Assembly: GCA_050084985.1 (NCBI GenBank)
Contig: JBITNC010000001.1
Location: forward strand, 137,082,001 to 137,146,000
Origin: Nageia nagi
Taxonomy: Eukaryota > Pinophyta
Direction: 5' to 3'
Length of the DNA: 64,000 nucleotides
Part shown: piece after piece, positions 25,825 through 36,589 of the stretch
How the letters are laid out: every line of letters begins with the position of its first letter
How positions within the stretch are numbered: the first letter of the stretch is position 1
The notes under the pieces: model-generated
The model's input: the letters and a program-made list of their open reading frames with translations, nothing else
Told to the model about the DNA's origin: nothing
The model's database searches: none
Made by a program: the position numbers and the translations under genes

Positions 25825-26551
25825 TGTAGACCTAAAATTGTGCAATATACGAATATACATAATATATAAATCGATCTATAAGAAGAAGAAGTGGAAATGA
25901 CATGGTATATCATATTATAATAAATATACATGAAAAACATGAACCTAATATGAAGCGTATGTGCAATCCTCAAAAGTAAATGATAATTAATCTTCGAAGG
26001 ATTGGGATCAGATTCATGGTGAGTTAACAATGGATATTTTTGTGTATGAATCAATTACTCGACCACCAAAATTTGGATCCCTTGATCTACAAGATGCACG
26101 TAGCTATCGATGTAAAATAAGCATGTTGCTAACTACATAGAATATACCAAATTATGATGTATGCCAAAGATAGAAATTTTAGATCTTAGAATATTACAAA
26201 TTCTCATGATAGGTGGCATCCAAAGACACATTATAGTAGACAACCACCTATACAAAGTTCTTATCATATCAAAGAGTTCTGATCTATGGAGATCAACCTA
26301 TTCTTCTCATTTATATAGCCTGCAAAGACATAGAAAGGAGTTAAGGTTAAACTCTCGCAATAATATAATCATTATTGTACTGAAAATACTTTAAAATATA
26401 GACATGATAAATGATATAGCATTTAATATAACACATGGCATTGCATTGTAATATCAACTCTATCTTGACATATGTAATATTGCATTAAATCATTTAGTAA
26501 GTTTAAATATGATTTATTAAAAAAATAATAAATCATTTTTAGGTGTCTACA
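25825..26551 (-). repeat. 5' LTR of element 2 (727 bp)
   Basis: On the minus strand it starts TGTAGACACCTAAAAATG and ends AGGTCTACA. The length equals the 3' LTR exactly. A TATA box (GGCTATATAAATGAG on the minus strand, about 26,307-26,320) marks the promoter. The 131-residue minus-strand ORF at 25,659-26,054 crosses the LTR end and is not a gene. Confidence 0.92.
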
Positions 26552-26556
26552 CCTAT
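26552..26556. repeat. Target-site duplication of element 2, right (CCTAT)
   Basis: Directly follows GTGTCTACA, the right end of the LTR. It equals the left flank at 17,285-17,289. Confidence 0.9.
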
Positions 26557-28127
26557 AGTGTACCCATGAAGACTATAGAGAGAGTCTTATGAAGTGCATC
26601 GTTACCCATGACGATACTCAACTAGTTATCCTTAATATTATAAATAATAAGATATTTATTCTTATATGAATCCACATAAGATAATATCCTTGGATCACTA
26701 AATCCCAAATCAAAATATAATAGAACAGTCATACTAGTCAATTGAAGATGAAGATAAGTCAAATAGTAAAAAATCTTAATGTTCTTTACATATTTTGCAT
26801 AGTGATACAGGAATCAATAGATCAACTACATATGACATGAACAAACTTAAACAATATTTAGTGGTATTGATTCTTTATTACCACCGAATAAACCATAAGT
26901 AATTCCAAGGCCTATGCACTATGAACCAAAAAAAGATATTTGACTATAATTACACCGAGGCATTTCTACAGCTGCAGCATGGGGAGTGGAGTGGGGGATC
27001 AAAATGTTGCATGTGAGTCCATCCGTTAAACAATTGGCGAGAAAATAATTTTTTTAAAATTAAAATTATATAGCTAACTGAAATATTAAAAGACACATCT
27101 TTTCAAAAATTATTATATAAATGGAAGGAAGAATATCAAACATCATAAAAATTCATTCCCAAATCAATCGAGAGATGCAGTGAATTCAAACAAGCAAAGT
27201 TGGAATAAAAGATTGTAAAAATAGAAGAGAACTTTAATTTTATTATAAGTTAATTCTTTGCTATTGTAAATATATTTTTACTGTAATATTTCTTATTTGT
27301 TATTTTACATACAATTTATACTCTGAATTCTTTTGCGCTTCTTATCTTGCTATTCACATAAAACTTTATCAAAAAATGCTCTGAATTCACAAAGTTTTAC
27401 ATGTCTTAGTCTAACATATTCGTTGTTGATGCCTTCTTTTCATTAGAAAGTTATTCAATAAAATCAACACAAGATCATAAAATCCCCATTATACCAAATT
27501 AATTTAGTTTATATTGTTTCCATCACATTTCGTGGTTTTCAATTTGCCATGCATCTCCACCACACAGTGCTAATGCACTTCTACTTTGATATTTGAATAA
27601 GTAGATTGATATTTATACTTTAACAGAGTCAATACAGTCATCCATAACATTATTATACCAAGAAATGAGATAGGCACCTTGAAATGATATCTCTCGACAT
27701 TTTTTGATATATAAGGGGTTATATCAAAGCTAGTATATACAACTCCCATAATGAAAAACAAAGTATGAGCACATCAAAAGACACACCCCATTATAATATG
27801 AACCATAGCTTTATTTTCCAATTGAAGTTCTTAAACAACAATGAATCTAACCTATCTAATAGACACTTCTCAACACATCCATAATCGAAATAGATGGAAT
27901 CCTTTTTATTTCCATAATAGTTTACTTGGCAATAAATCAATTAATAGTAAAAATGACAGCATTAGCACCTACTTATGCAAGGGTGTCCACCATGACTATT
28001 AAAGACCCATATGCTACATCCTTTTATAATGACAATGATACAATGGAAGGGAATATAACCAATAACATAATAAGAAAACCATACATTTTTATTACAAAGG
28101 AAGAGATCCAACAATGAATCCTTTCTT
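26557..28127. other. No recognisable gene
   Basis: Right flank of element 2. Short ORFs at 27,570-27,761 (-) and 27,926-28,117 (+) show no domain. Nothing supports a host exon. Confidence 0.45.
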
Positions 28128-28322
28128 ATATTCCAAATAACTCATACAATACAAACTAGCAACCATTGTGACAACCAATAACATAAACATATCATATAAA
28201 TCCATCAAATAGATGCATTAACACAGAGCATAAATTAGTTTTTCCTTTGACTTGAATAGAAATATCCTAAGGTTCAAACATATGTCAAATTGAATTGTCT
28301 CGAAGGAAACTCTACACACACG
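28128..28322. repeat. Repeat family D, copy 2, left part
   Basis: Aligns with about 10,031-10,265 of D copy 1. Shared blocks are ATCCATCAAATAGATGCATT, TTTTCCTTTGACTTGAAT and CCTAAGGTTCAAACATAT. It is interrupted by the copia element and continues at 45,849. About 60 bases of D, and the first bases of the copia LTR, are missing at this junction. Confidence 0.8.
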
Positions 28323-28488
28323 CATTAGGTATCTACATATTTAATAAATACATTAGTATTTATACTAATGTCTCATATTTTAATATTAGGGTTTATGGTT
28401 AATTATGTTATCTCTATGGGAGTACTCCCTTCTCTATTGTATTTAAACCCTTCTCATTAATGGAATGTTTAATTCTAACTTCTCTCCA
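28323..28488 (+). repeat. 5' LTR of the copia element (left end lost)
   Basis: Matches 45,683-45,848 nearly base for base (GGTATCTACATATTTAATAA, ACATTAGTATTTATACTAAT, TTCTCTCCA end). The first roughly 31 bases present in the 3' LTR are absent. A TATA-like TATTTAAACCC lies near 28,439, about 50 bases before the LTR end. Confidence 0.9.
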
Positions 28489-28491
28489 ATA

Positions 28492-28503
28492 TGGTATGAG
28501 AGC
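28492..28503 (+). promoter_or_regulatory. Copia primer-binding site (initiator tRNA-Met)
   Basis: TGGTATGAGAGC follows the LTR by three bases and differs by one base from the standard TGGTATCAGAGC. Confidence 0.88.
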
Positions 28504-29445
28504 TCCATGGTGATATCCTTGTTTTTCTATGAATTAATTCTTTTTGCTCCATCTTCCCTCTTGGAGATAGAAAAACAATGGAAGTGGAGACTCTTTCTGC
28601 TGTCTAAAATCTTGAGAAAGATTTGCAAAAAGAATACCCAGCACCCTTGCAAAAGATTTAGAGATGGTGTTAATTTGCAGACCAACTTGTTTTACTGGAA
28701 TCAATCTGCATATTCTCACCGAGTTCAAGGATTAGAGAGAAGAAGTTCTCCCTCCCTCCCAACCTTTGTGAGACCAATATGCCAGAAGAAAAATATGTTG
28801 AACTGTTGAAAAGCAGAAAGTTTGAGAAATCTGGAGTGTTTAAAAGCCTGAAAACCAAGGAGAAAGCATTAAAATTGCCCTCATTCAAGCGCATTCACAA
28901 TCTGCTGCAGAACCAACCAACCTAGCACGTCCTCCCTGCGTTGTCTCCTCCTAAACGTAGCCGATGAGATTGTGTGACTGTGAAGTGAACACATGCCCAA
29001 CGTATTTTTTTCCTCTCACCAACGCGTGAGCAATAGTTTTGTTTCTTTTTGTAGCCTTCTCGCAAAGCATTCACAACACTACCCAACAATAGATGCATCA
29101 TCCCCAAATGTGTACAAACTGCTCTCCTTCCCACGTTGTATGACTGCAAGTGCCACTTCATATACCTCCAACATACGCAGCCTAGCCACCCTTGCTGCCT
29201 CCTTCGCCAACCTATAAACAAATAACGCTTAGCCATCCATTACTTCTCACACGCGTGCCAAGCCTGAGAAAGTAAATATGTGTGCATTTGTCGTACCAGC
29301 CATTCAAAAGCAGCCTCTCTACTCACATTTTTTCAGCACCGAGACATCCTTCTCTCATCCCTCCTCCCTTCAGCTTGCCCTTCGATCTGCTCACGCGCAG
29401 CTACCTTGCAACTCGCGTAGCAGTCCAATGACAAAAAATTAAATT

Positions 29446-29463
29446 AAAAAAAAAAAAAAAAAA
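29446..29463 (+). repeat. A18 tract at the end of the GC-rich island
   Basis: Eighteen consecutive A preceded by an A/T-rich dozen bases. The abrupt composition change on either side makes a retroposed tail possible. Confidence 0.8.
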
Positions 29464-29777
29464 GTTGGCGCCCAGTAACAACCAATCAAATTCAAAAATT
29501 AAATAAACTTCTTGCAAAGTTTACAAAGCTTCAATAAAATATTTGCCCAAAAAATAATTGCACTCAGCAAATTCTTTGTTTCGCTCAAAAGTAATGAAAT
29601 AATCGAGGAGGTGAAGCAGATTTATTAATTTCCCCAGCAAATTAAAATCATTGGAGGAGAAATAAAATTAAGAAGAACATGAAAATAATATTGTGGAGAT
29701 CATAAATTTTTAAAGGGAGAAAATAATTTTGAAGAAACAAAAATCACCCAAGTCACTCTCACTTTAGGCAATAGCCA

Positions 29778-29834
29778 TTTGGTGCATTGGCAAGTTATGA
29801 AATTTGAAATTAAGAAGTCTCATGTTCAAATACC
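29778..29834 (+). ncRNA. tRNA-like A and B box relic (possible SINE remnant)
   Basis: TTGGTGCATTGGCAAG resembles a pol III A box, and TGTTCAAATACC, about 30 bases on, resembles a B box (GGTTCAAATCC). The spacing suits a tRNA-derived promoter. No cloverleaf can be folded and no anticodon is clear, so it is at best a decayed SINE head. Confidence 0.25.
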
Positions 29835-30102
29835 TCCATGACAGCTTCAAAATTAATTTTAACATGTTCTTTTTAATATTTTTGACTTTAACAAGTTCTT
29901 TTTAATATTTTAAGTACATAATTAAAATTATAGGTATTAAATTGATGTTTTTGAGTCAATCTCATTAAATTAATACCTCGAAGGAGTTTTTTTAAACCTT
30001 AAAGGCAAATTTGAAAAGGGAGATTGAAATTTTTTTTGCACACTTCGAAGTGAGTAATTTTTTGCAAATTGTTGATTAAAGACCAAATCTTGCAAATTAA
30101 TC

Positions 30103-30541
30103 ATGGCCCAGATAGCCCTAAAAATTTTATTGCCCAATTCACAAGTATTGAATGGTAATAATTATGCCTCATGGAAAATGAAGATTCAAACAATCTTGGA
30201 GTTCAAAGAATTATGAGATATTACAACTAGAAAAGAAACTCATCCAATGATAGTCGATGATGACCAAAACAAGTTTGATCAAAGAAGAAGGGAATCTTGT
30301 ATGATCATCTTTCTTGGTATTTCAGATGATGTACAACCTCATGTTTGAAACTCCAAAGATCCTACAAAAGCATGGAAGAAATTGCAGCTAGTGTTTGCCT
30401 AAAAGAATCAAAATTAGATTCTACATTTGTAAGGACAATTACATACACTAAAATTAAAAAGTGATGAACAAATTGAATCCTTTCTTCATAGAGTTGCAAA
30501 ACTTTGAACCTCCCTATTGGAATTAGGTGAAGAGGAGGAAG
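30103..30541 (+). pseudogene. gag: Copia gag, N-terminal part (interrupted by element B)
   Basis: One frame from ATG 30,103 to the insertion point, with about six stops (TGA, TAA, TAG). VLNGNNYASWKMKIQTIL near residues 16-33 is the N-terminal signature of plant copia Gag (LNGxNYxxWKxxMxxxL), and DPTKAWKKLQ and ESFLHRVAKL are later landmarks. The protein would form the particle and bind RNA. The frame reaches GEEEE and is then cut by GGAAG and the LTR of element B. The codons after the second GGAAG copy (41,950) carry on in the same frame. Confidence 0.88.
30537..30541. repeat. Target-site duplication of element B, left (GGAAG)
   Basis: GGAAG directly before TGTAGACACC; repeated directly after the 3' LTR at 41,950-41,954. 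Confidence 0.92.
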
Positions 30542-31393
30542 TGTAGACACCTAAAAATGTCCCCTTGTTAACTAGTAAACATTGGAATAATCATAACTCT
30601 TTATACAAGCCTCAAACAAGCTTGAAAACTCCATTATTGGATAGCTCTCATCGAGTACATGCAAAACGAGTGGTCACATGACCCCTTTTCGATAAAAATT
30701 GACTATTTGGCGATCATGTTAATATTGTTATAAAAATTGAAAACTAGTCACCGATGACCCAAAACAAACACCGGTGTTTTGAGATGATCGCCGGCGTCCA
30801 CCTAGCAATCACCGGTGACTCTGTAATAGTCGAATAGAAGCCAAAACAGTGAGAGAAAGTTGAAACATTTCGACTTTCCAAGATGAGGTGGATAAAGGGG
30901 GTCAGTTACGACCTACGATGGCTTTTCACTTCCTCTTACCAGCCTTTAAACATCTCACCCAAAATCTATAAATACAAGCTAATACAAAGCAAATGAAAGA
31001 GGATCTTGACCTATTTTTGAAGTAGGGTAATGCTGCCAAAATCTTATGAGCTCATACCTTTTATTGTTTTATATTAGCTTCAATTTAATATATGTCATAC
31101 ATAGATGCTTTGATGTTATTGTCTTTTGCATGTGTGTAGGATTTACAAGTTGTCCATATCAAGGAGAGAAGCAAGCAAATCAAAAACAATGAAAATCTAA
31201 CACCTTCATTCTGGCAAATGGCATTTGTGAAAAAGTCCCTTCCAAGGGCAAATTGTAGTTTGAGTTGAAAATCAATATTAATTTACAATTACAATATTTC
31301 TATCTATTTTACATAATTTGAGGTTCAGTGAAGATTTAAGAATAATTTGTATTTCATGTTATTCTACATTCCAGCTTTATTTTCACTGCAACA
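30542..31393 (+). repeat. 5' LTR of element B (852 bp)
   Basis: Starts TGTAGACACC, ends CACTGCAACA. In the first 150 bases it differs from the 3' LTR by three substitutions and the 10-base segment GAGTGGTCAC. A TATA box CTATAAATAC lies at about 30,965. Bases 30,745-30,830 are rich in CACCGGTG/CGCCGGCG words. Confidence 0.95.
30965..30974 (+). promoter_or_regulatory. TATA box of the element B LTR
   Basis: CTATAAATAC is an excellent plant TATA box, preceded by a T/C-rich stretch. It is kept in the 3' LTR (about 41,522) and mutated to CTATACATAC in element A. The transcript would start roughly 30 bases downstream, leaving an R-U5 of nearly 400 bases (inferred). Confidence 0.65.
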
Positions 31394-31396
31394 TTC

Positions 31397-31414
31397 TAGC
31401 GCTAGAAGGAGGGC
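31397..31414 (+). promoter_or_regulatory. Primer-binding site of element B
   Basis: TAGCGCTAGAAGGAGGG three bases after the LTR end. Element A has TGGTGCTAGAAGGAGGG. The G-to-A change here would have spoiled the initial TGG. Confidence 0.6.
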
Positions 31415-32837
31415 CCTTCTGTTATTGATAGGGAGGTTTTTTATTTATAACGATTTTACCTTCCTGTTATTTGGTTTATTTGAATTTCTCCATATACTAA
31501 CTTCAAATTTTGCATTCTGTGCATTTTAGGAAATCTGTTGCAGAAACACCAGCAACTGGAATTGGACGTCAACGACTCAAAAGGAATGCCAACGATTTAC
31601 AAAGTAATCCAGACTAAACACCAGCGATTGAAATCGGATGTCGACAACTTAGAATAAATGCCAACGACCTCTGTCTAAATGTCGGCAACTCATATTCCAG
31701 GTCGTTTTGTCTCTTTTGGTTATTTTAAAAAAAAAATAAAATAAAATATATAATATATTGTTAAAATGGAAGGATACTTTTGAATGTGATTCCTTTGCCT
31801 AGAATGCATATAAGAATGGGTAGAAAAGATTAAATGCATATTTTTTATTAGTTTATTTTATGTATAATGTTATGTATTTATTTTCATGTTTTGGGTGAAA
31901 GGTACGTACACATTAATACTTTTTATCTTATCTACTTATGCTCTCCTTTTACGCTTCGTGCGATCTAAGGTGACCAGAATAGACCTGATAAAAAGGAGTA
32001 ATTAATTCTTCTTTTCTTTCACATTCACACTATCATTAATTTGGTTAATTTATTCACACATAATGACCTCTTACCAAGTTTGCCCTTACCACTCCATTGG
32101 AGGTTGAAGGGATATGTGACTAGTAAGAGGAGGCAATTTACTACACATAATACTTTCACAATTGGAAGGAGTAAATGAATCACATTAAAAGGAATGAACT
32201 TAAGGAAAATAAATCAAGTTTTGGGTAGCGTAAATCATATTAAAAGGTTAACGAATTGGAGGGATTCGAATACACTAAGTACTTTCACTTAAAAAAGTAT
32301 GCTCTCACTTTTGCACTTCAAGCGATCCTAAGTGATCAGAAATAAGTTAAGTGAAAAAGGTAAAATTTATTCACATATTATTTAGAAATATACTTCACAT
32401 TAACACTCTTAAAGAGGTCTGCCCTTACCACTCCATTGGAGGTCGAAGGGATATGTGACTCTTAGAGTAATTGAACCTCACTTAATTAATTTATCTACAC
32501 TTAATGGCTTTTTACTAAGTCTGCTCTTACCACTCCATTGGAGGTCGAAGAGATATGTGACTAGTAAGAAGAGAAAATTTATCACATATAAAACTTCCAT
32601 AGCTGGAAGGAGTTAATGAACATCATTAAGAGGTTGGATAATGAATCACATTATAATTAAAAAAAAAAAAAACAACGAGGTTTATTAAGGTCAAAGATCC
32701 ATTTAAAATAAACTTTTGATGGTATCACATTAAAATAAGATAAGTAAATGGACATGAATGTTTGGGAGGGTAGTATGCATAAATGTATTTTACTTGTTTA
32801 AATGCATTTCATAAGGCCTTAAAGGAATTTTATCATT
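31415..32837 (+). other. 5' leader of element B
   Basis: Untranslated leader collinear with element A. It begins with short imperfect repeats around GCCAACGA/CCAGCGAT (31,535-31,690), followed by the triplicated ACCACTCCATTGGAGG motif. No long ORF. Homology to A stops 11 bases before the gag ATG. Confidence 0.75.
32083..32562 (+). repeat. Leader motif, three copies (element B)
   Basis: ACCACTCCATTGGAGGTCGA plus GATATGTGACT at about 32,085, 32,422 and 32,525. Spacing is the same as in element A to within a base or two. Confidence 0.85.
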
Positions 32838-35800
32838 ATGAGGTTTGTCTTGGATGCACTTTTAAATTATATTCTATTTTCTATCAAAGTAAAACCAAAA
32901 ATACAAAGACTATGGTCACATCTTGCCAAGTCAACTTTAGATACTTATTCTACTTCAAAGGTCATGAAGAATGATTTTTATATCGACATTGAAAAGCTTT
33001 TAGCATACTTAGCAGAAATAGAATAATGTACCATACCTCTTCTTCAATCCTCAGAAAGCCTTGTTAGATCCCATGAAGAGCTAGAGTATAGTTCTTCCAT
33101 TCCTTCGCCCTCATCATGGGATAAGTTTGACACTAAAAATAATGAGCCCATCATAAAGATTGAAAACTCATCGACACATCTCATCAAATTAAAATCCTAT
33201 TGTGCATCTCCTTTCAAGACTATCAAACCTAATGAATCTAATTTGCTAAAGGATGAATCGAGTATTAATGCCAAAGGCCTTGATGCAACATCCTATGCTA
33301 AATCATATGACCTCCTAGAGTTAGATACCTTGATGTCTTCACCCCAACCTTGGGATGAATATGATATTAAAGAAGAGGAGTTTGACATGAATCTTGAGGA
33401 CCTTTCAGAACATTCCTCAGAATTGCAATTTCATTCTCCTCCCCTTCTAGAGGTTACAAGACCTTCTATTGATTCCCATGAATCTCATGATATTCTTGAG
33501 TTCAAGGATGAAACTTGTTCATTCTCATCACAAGTAGAAATTGGAGAGCCTCACATAAGAATTAAAAAATCCATAGATTGTATTATTGAATCTCAAGAAT
33601 TTCAATCACAAAGAAATGAAAAATATAAAAATAAAATTTCCAAAGCTAACACACATGAGCTTAGGAATGAACATCCATGTGGGGAAACAACACATCATGA
33701 TAATGATACAAAGTTTTATGAGGATGAATGTTGTTCGAACCCACTAAAAATACCTTCAAAATATCAAACTAGCTTGATGAAAAATTGGGAATGTGATAAA
33801 GAAGATAGCCCTACAACATATAAATTACTTAGGAATATTTTCTATGATGAAAAAGCTAAGAATATTTTGGAAAGGGAATCCCATAAACAACAACAAGCAT
33901 GTTCTTCTCACGATCAACATGACAAAACCTTCAATGAGTTTGTCAAAGAAATGAGACAAGAAGAGATGAGGCAAAAGCATGATGTAAAACCTTATGCAAA
34001 CCAAAAGAGTCAAGCTTGGATGCAATTATCATCACCACTTAATTACCAAGTATGGAGATATCACGAATCTTACTCTAATCAACAAAGAGAATTACCTCTT
34101 GAGAGTTTAGATTATCAACCTCAAAGTCCCTCTTCACAAGCTAGGATAACTGACCCCACCTATCAAAAAACACTTCATAGGGCTAGGTCTTGTATGGAAG
34201 ATTTTAATAGAATGACCTTATATTCAGTAAGAACCTCACAAACAAATCCTCAATGTAAGATCTCAAACAAATTCTTCTATGTTCCTTACTCCTGTGAGAA
34301 ACCCTCATCACAAGAAAAATGTAGAAAAGCTTTAGCTAAACAATTCAAGGTAGGAGAGATACCATCTTTTGCGGAGTTAGAGGCAAAGAGAAAACACATA
34401 GAGAGAGATTGTGAAGAAACTATAAACTGTAGTAAAAGATATGAAGGTATTCAAAGTAAGTTAGAAGAAGAAGCCAAACTTAAAGAAAAGAATATAGAAT
34501 TCAAAGAAAAAGAAAAGTAAGAGCTTGACAAACAACGACAAATTTTTGATAAGGGAAAACAAGAAGTTCGAGATAGTCGATTACTTCATGAAAAGTCTCA
34601 ATGAAATAAAGTACAACCATCTACAACTCTTAGAAATCCAATGCAAGGGCATCATTTACCTTCTAATCTTCCATCATTATCATCTTCATCATTGTTATCA
34701 AGATTTCTTTCTAATGATGAATCTTATAATTCAAACCTAAAGTCAGAAAGAAATACCAATCATAGAAGATACCAAAAACATCCTCAGGGTAGTTGGACAG
34801 ATAAAGAATTAGAAGATTTCATGAAAGATTTCATGATTAAAAAAATGAACATATCAAGGTTCAAGAAGTTGACATATGATAATATTTGCAATGAGCCTAT
34901 CCATCCGAGTGTCCCTAAGAAGAAATTACCTTACAACTTTGAAATACCTAAGATAATTCCTTTTACAGGAAATAAGGATCCTAAGGAACATTTAAGGTGG
35001 TTTAAGTTTTCAAATTACCTAATTTATAATGATGAGGACTTGATGCTACGTTTGTTCCCCATGACGCTTGCAGCCCAAGCCTTGGAATGGTATAATAATT
35101 TTCCATGACATAATATTTATTCATTTCCTCAATTGGTAAACTTGTTCTTAAAACATTTTAGGATTTATATCAAAGAGGAATCTTCTATTATGGATCTTGT
35201 AGAACTAAAACAATCTCAGAATGAATCAATTGTTGACTTTGTTTCACGATGGAGGGATATACTCTATGGCATGCCCTATACCTTACCTCAAGAGGAGTTA
35301 GTTAAATTATTCAGTCAAAATTGTTTAAGGCCTATAGCTAGTATATTACAAATCCAATGATATAATACTCTTGAAGAAGTTATTGCTCAAGTAGTTATAA
35401 TTGAGAAGGTCAAGATTAAATATGGTGAAATAAAAATTATGAGAAAAGAAAAATATAACAAAAATGAGTATTGTAATTATCACCATTAAAGAGGTCATAG
35501 TACGAAAAATTATCTAGCATTGAGAAATAGAACTCAAAATTCAATCAAGATAATAACTTGGAAGTTGAAGACCATACTTTTATTTCAGATCAAAATTTAA
35601 AAAATTATCAAGACTCACTTCATTCATATCAAGTAAATACGGTATCTATTGTACCTAATTACAGTCAAGTGACACCCACCTGGAATCCAAGTAATCAACC
35701 TATTGTAGGAATAGTTGGAGTTGATACTGGAACTCAAAACATACAATAAAAACAAATTGATATATCATATAATCAAAAATGCAAAATGCAAGTTCCTCCA

Positions 35801-36589
35801 TTGGTTCATCAGCCTATAATTTCTTTTTATGACCATGAGAGATAACCAAACAAGGGACCTCAAGGGTTAGATCCCCCTCTCCATGTCATCGGTAAAGTAA
35901 ATGGTAAAATTGTTAAGAGGATATTAATAGACGAAGGGTCAGATGTCAATACCATATCTACATCAGCATATCACAAATTGAATCTTCCTTTCTCTCATAT
36001 TTCTTTACCATCATTACAAATAAAAGCATTTAATAATGCCTTATGTTCAACAATAGGGTCGATAGTGTTACCCATCACCATTGGATGTAAGACAATACAA
36101 ACATCATTATATATCATTGAAAGGAACATTGAACAATATAATATTCTTTTAGGTAGACCATGGATTCAAGAAATGGAATGTGTCCCATCTACATTTCATG
36201 GTTATCTAAAATACATTCATGAGGGAGTACTCCATTGTGTACGAAGAGATGAAAATCCATACTCACATTATAATATTACAAAATCATCGAAAACGAAACC
36301 TCCTATGCAAAAGTCAAAAGGGAAATCATCATCCACCTTTGCTAGGCAAGGGCATAATCATAAAGATATAAGATGGAAATTAAAATCCAAAGATGATTAC
36401 AATGATGGAATGCAATCATCGAAACAACCTAAGAGGGTGGTAGATCATATAATGAAAGAAAACCTAAAGCCTAAGTCAATAAAATATGATAAGTATGGAC
36501 ATCATGTTTATCATCACCAATTGGGGCATGATACTAAACATTGCCACCAATTAAATCATGCTCTTCATGATTTGATGGATGATAGATGA
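32838..36589 (+). pseudogene. gag-pro: gag-pro polyprotein of element B with a long N-terminal extension
   Basis: A single frame runs from ATG 32,838 to about 35,530, shifts once, and continues to 36,589. Stops interrupt it at 33,024, 34,518, about 34,600, 35,106, 35,358, about 35,487, 35,747 and in the 35,840s. The first 560 or so codons (to 34,520) form an acidic, low-complexity extension ending in a Lys/Glu coiled coil. The capsid follows: YNFEIPKIIPFTGNKDP, then MTLAAQALEWYNNFP and the NESIVDFVSRWRDI block. A zinc knuckle reads YCNYHHxRGHSTKNY, last Cys lost. The aspartic protease shows ILIDEGSDVNTIS (usual D-S/G-G-A/S replaced by DEGS) and NILLGRPWIQEME with VPSTFHGYLKY. A second knuckle-like VYHHQLGHDTKHC is followed by ALHDLMDDR. 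No reverse transcriptase follows. Confidence 0.88.

Larger units (their letters stand above)
17290..26551 (-). mobile_element. Element 2: complete non-autonomous Ty3/gypsy element with antisense PMD gene
   Basis: On the minus strand the order is 5' LTR (25,825-26,551), primer site, gag (25,534-23,424), about 0.8 kb of spacer, an antisense plant-mobile-domain gene relic (+ strand 20,838-22,635), tandem repeats, polypurine tract and 3' LTR (17,290-18,016). Both LTRs are 727 bp and the element is flanked by CCTAT on both sides. No protease, reverse transcriptase, RNase H or integrase can be read, so it resembles the gag-only non-autonomous class. Transposition would have needed enzymes from a related element. 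Confidence 0.92.
28504..30102 (+). other. Copia 5' leader with a GC-rich island
   Basis: About 1.6 kb between primer site and gag ATG, long for a copia leader. Bases 28,900-29,440 are far less AT-rich than the rest of the window, carry CpG-containing words (CGCGTG, CACGCG) and end in an 18-A run. Overlapping ORFs on both strands (28,465-28,809 +; 28,670-28,894 -; 28,922-29,236 -) follow from the higher GC and show no domain. The remaining 640 bases are A-rich. Confidence 0.55.

Noticed and set aside
25659-26054. 131-residue minus-strand ORF
   Set aside because: It spans the LTR end and the primer site of element 2, so it is not a gene.
28922-29236. 104-residue minus-strand ORF in the GC-rich island
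   Set aside because: Antisense to the copia leader, overlapped by a + strand ORF, no domain; open frames are expected from the local GC rise.
29464-29476. TGGCGCCCA, identical to the start of a tRNA-Lys primer site
   Set aside because: It lies 970 bases inside the copia element, which already has a tRNA-Met site at 28,492, and no LTR ends next to it.
33825-34025. Minus-strand ORF of 66 residues
   Set aside because: Complement of the element B gag extension.
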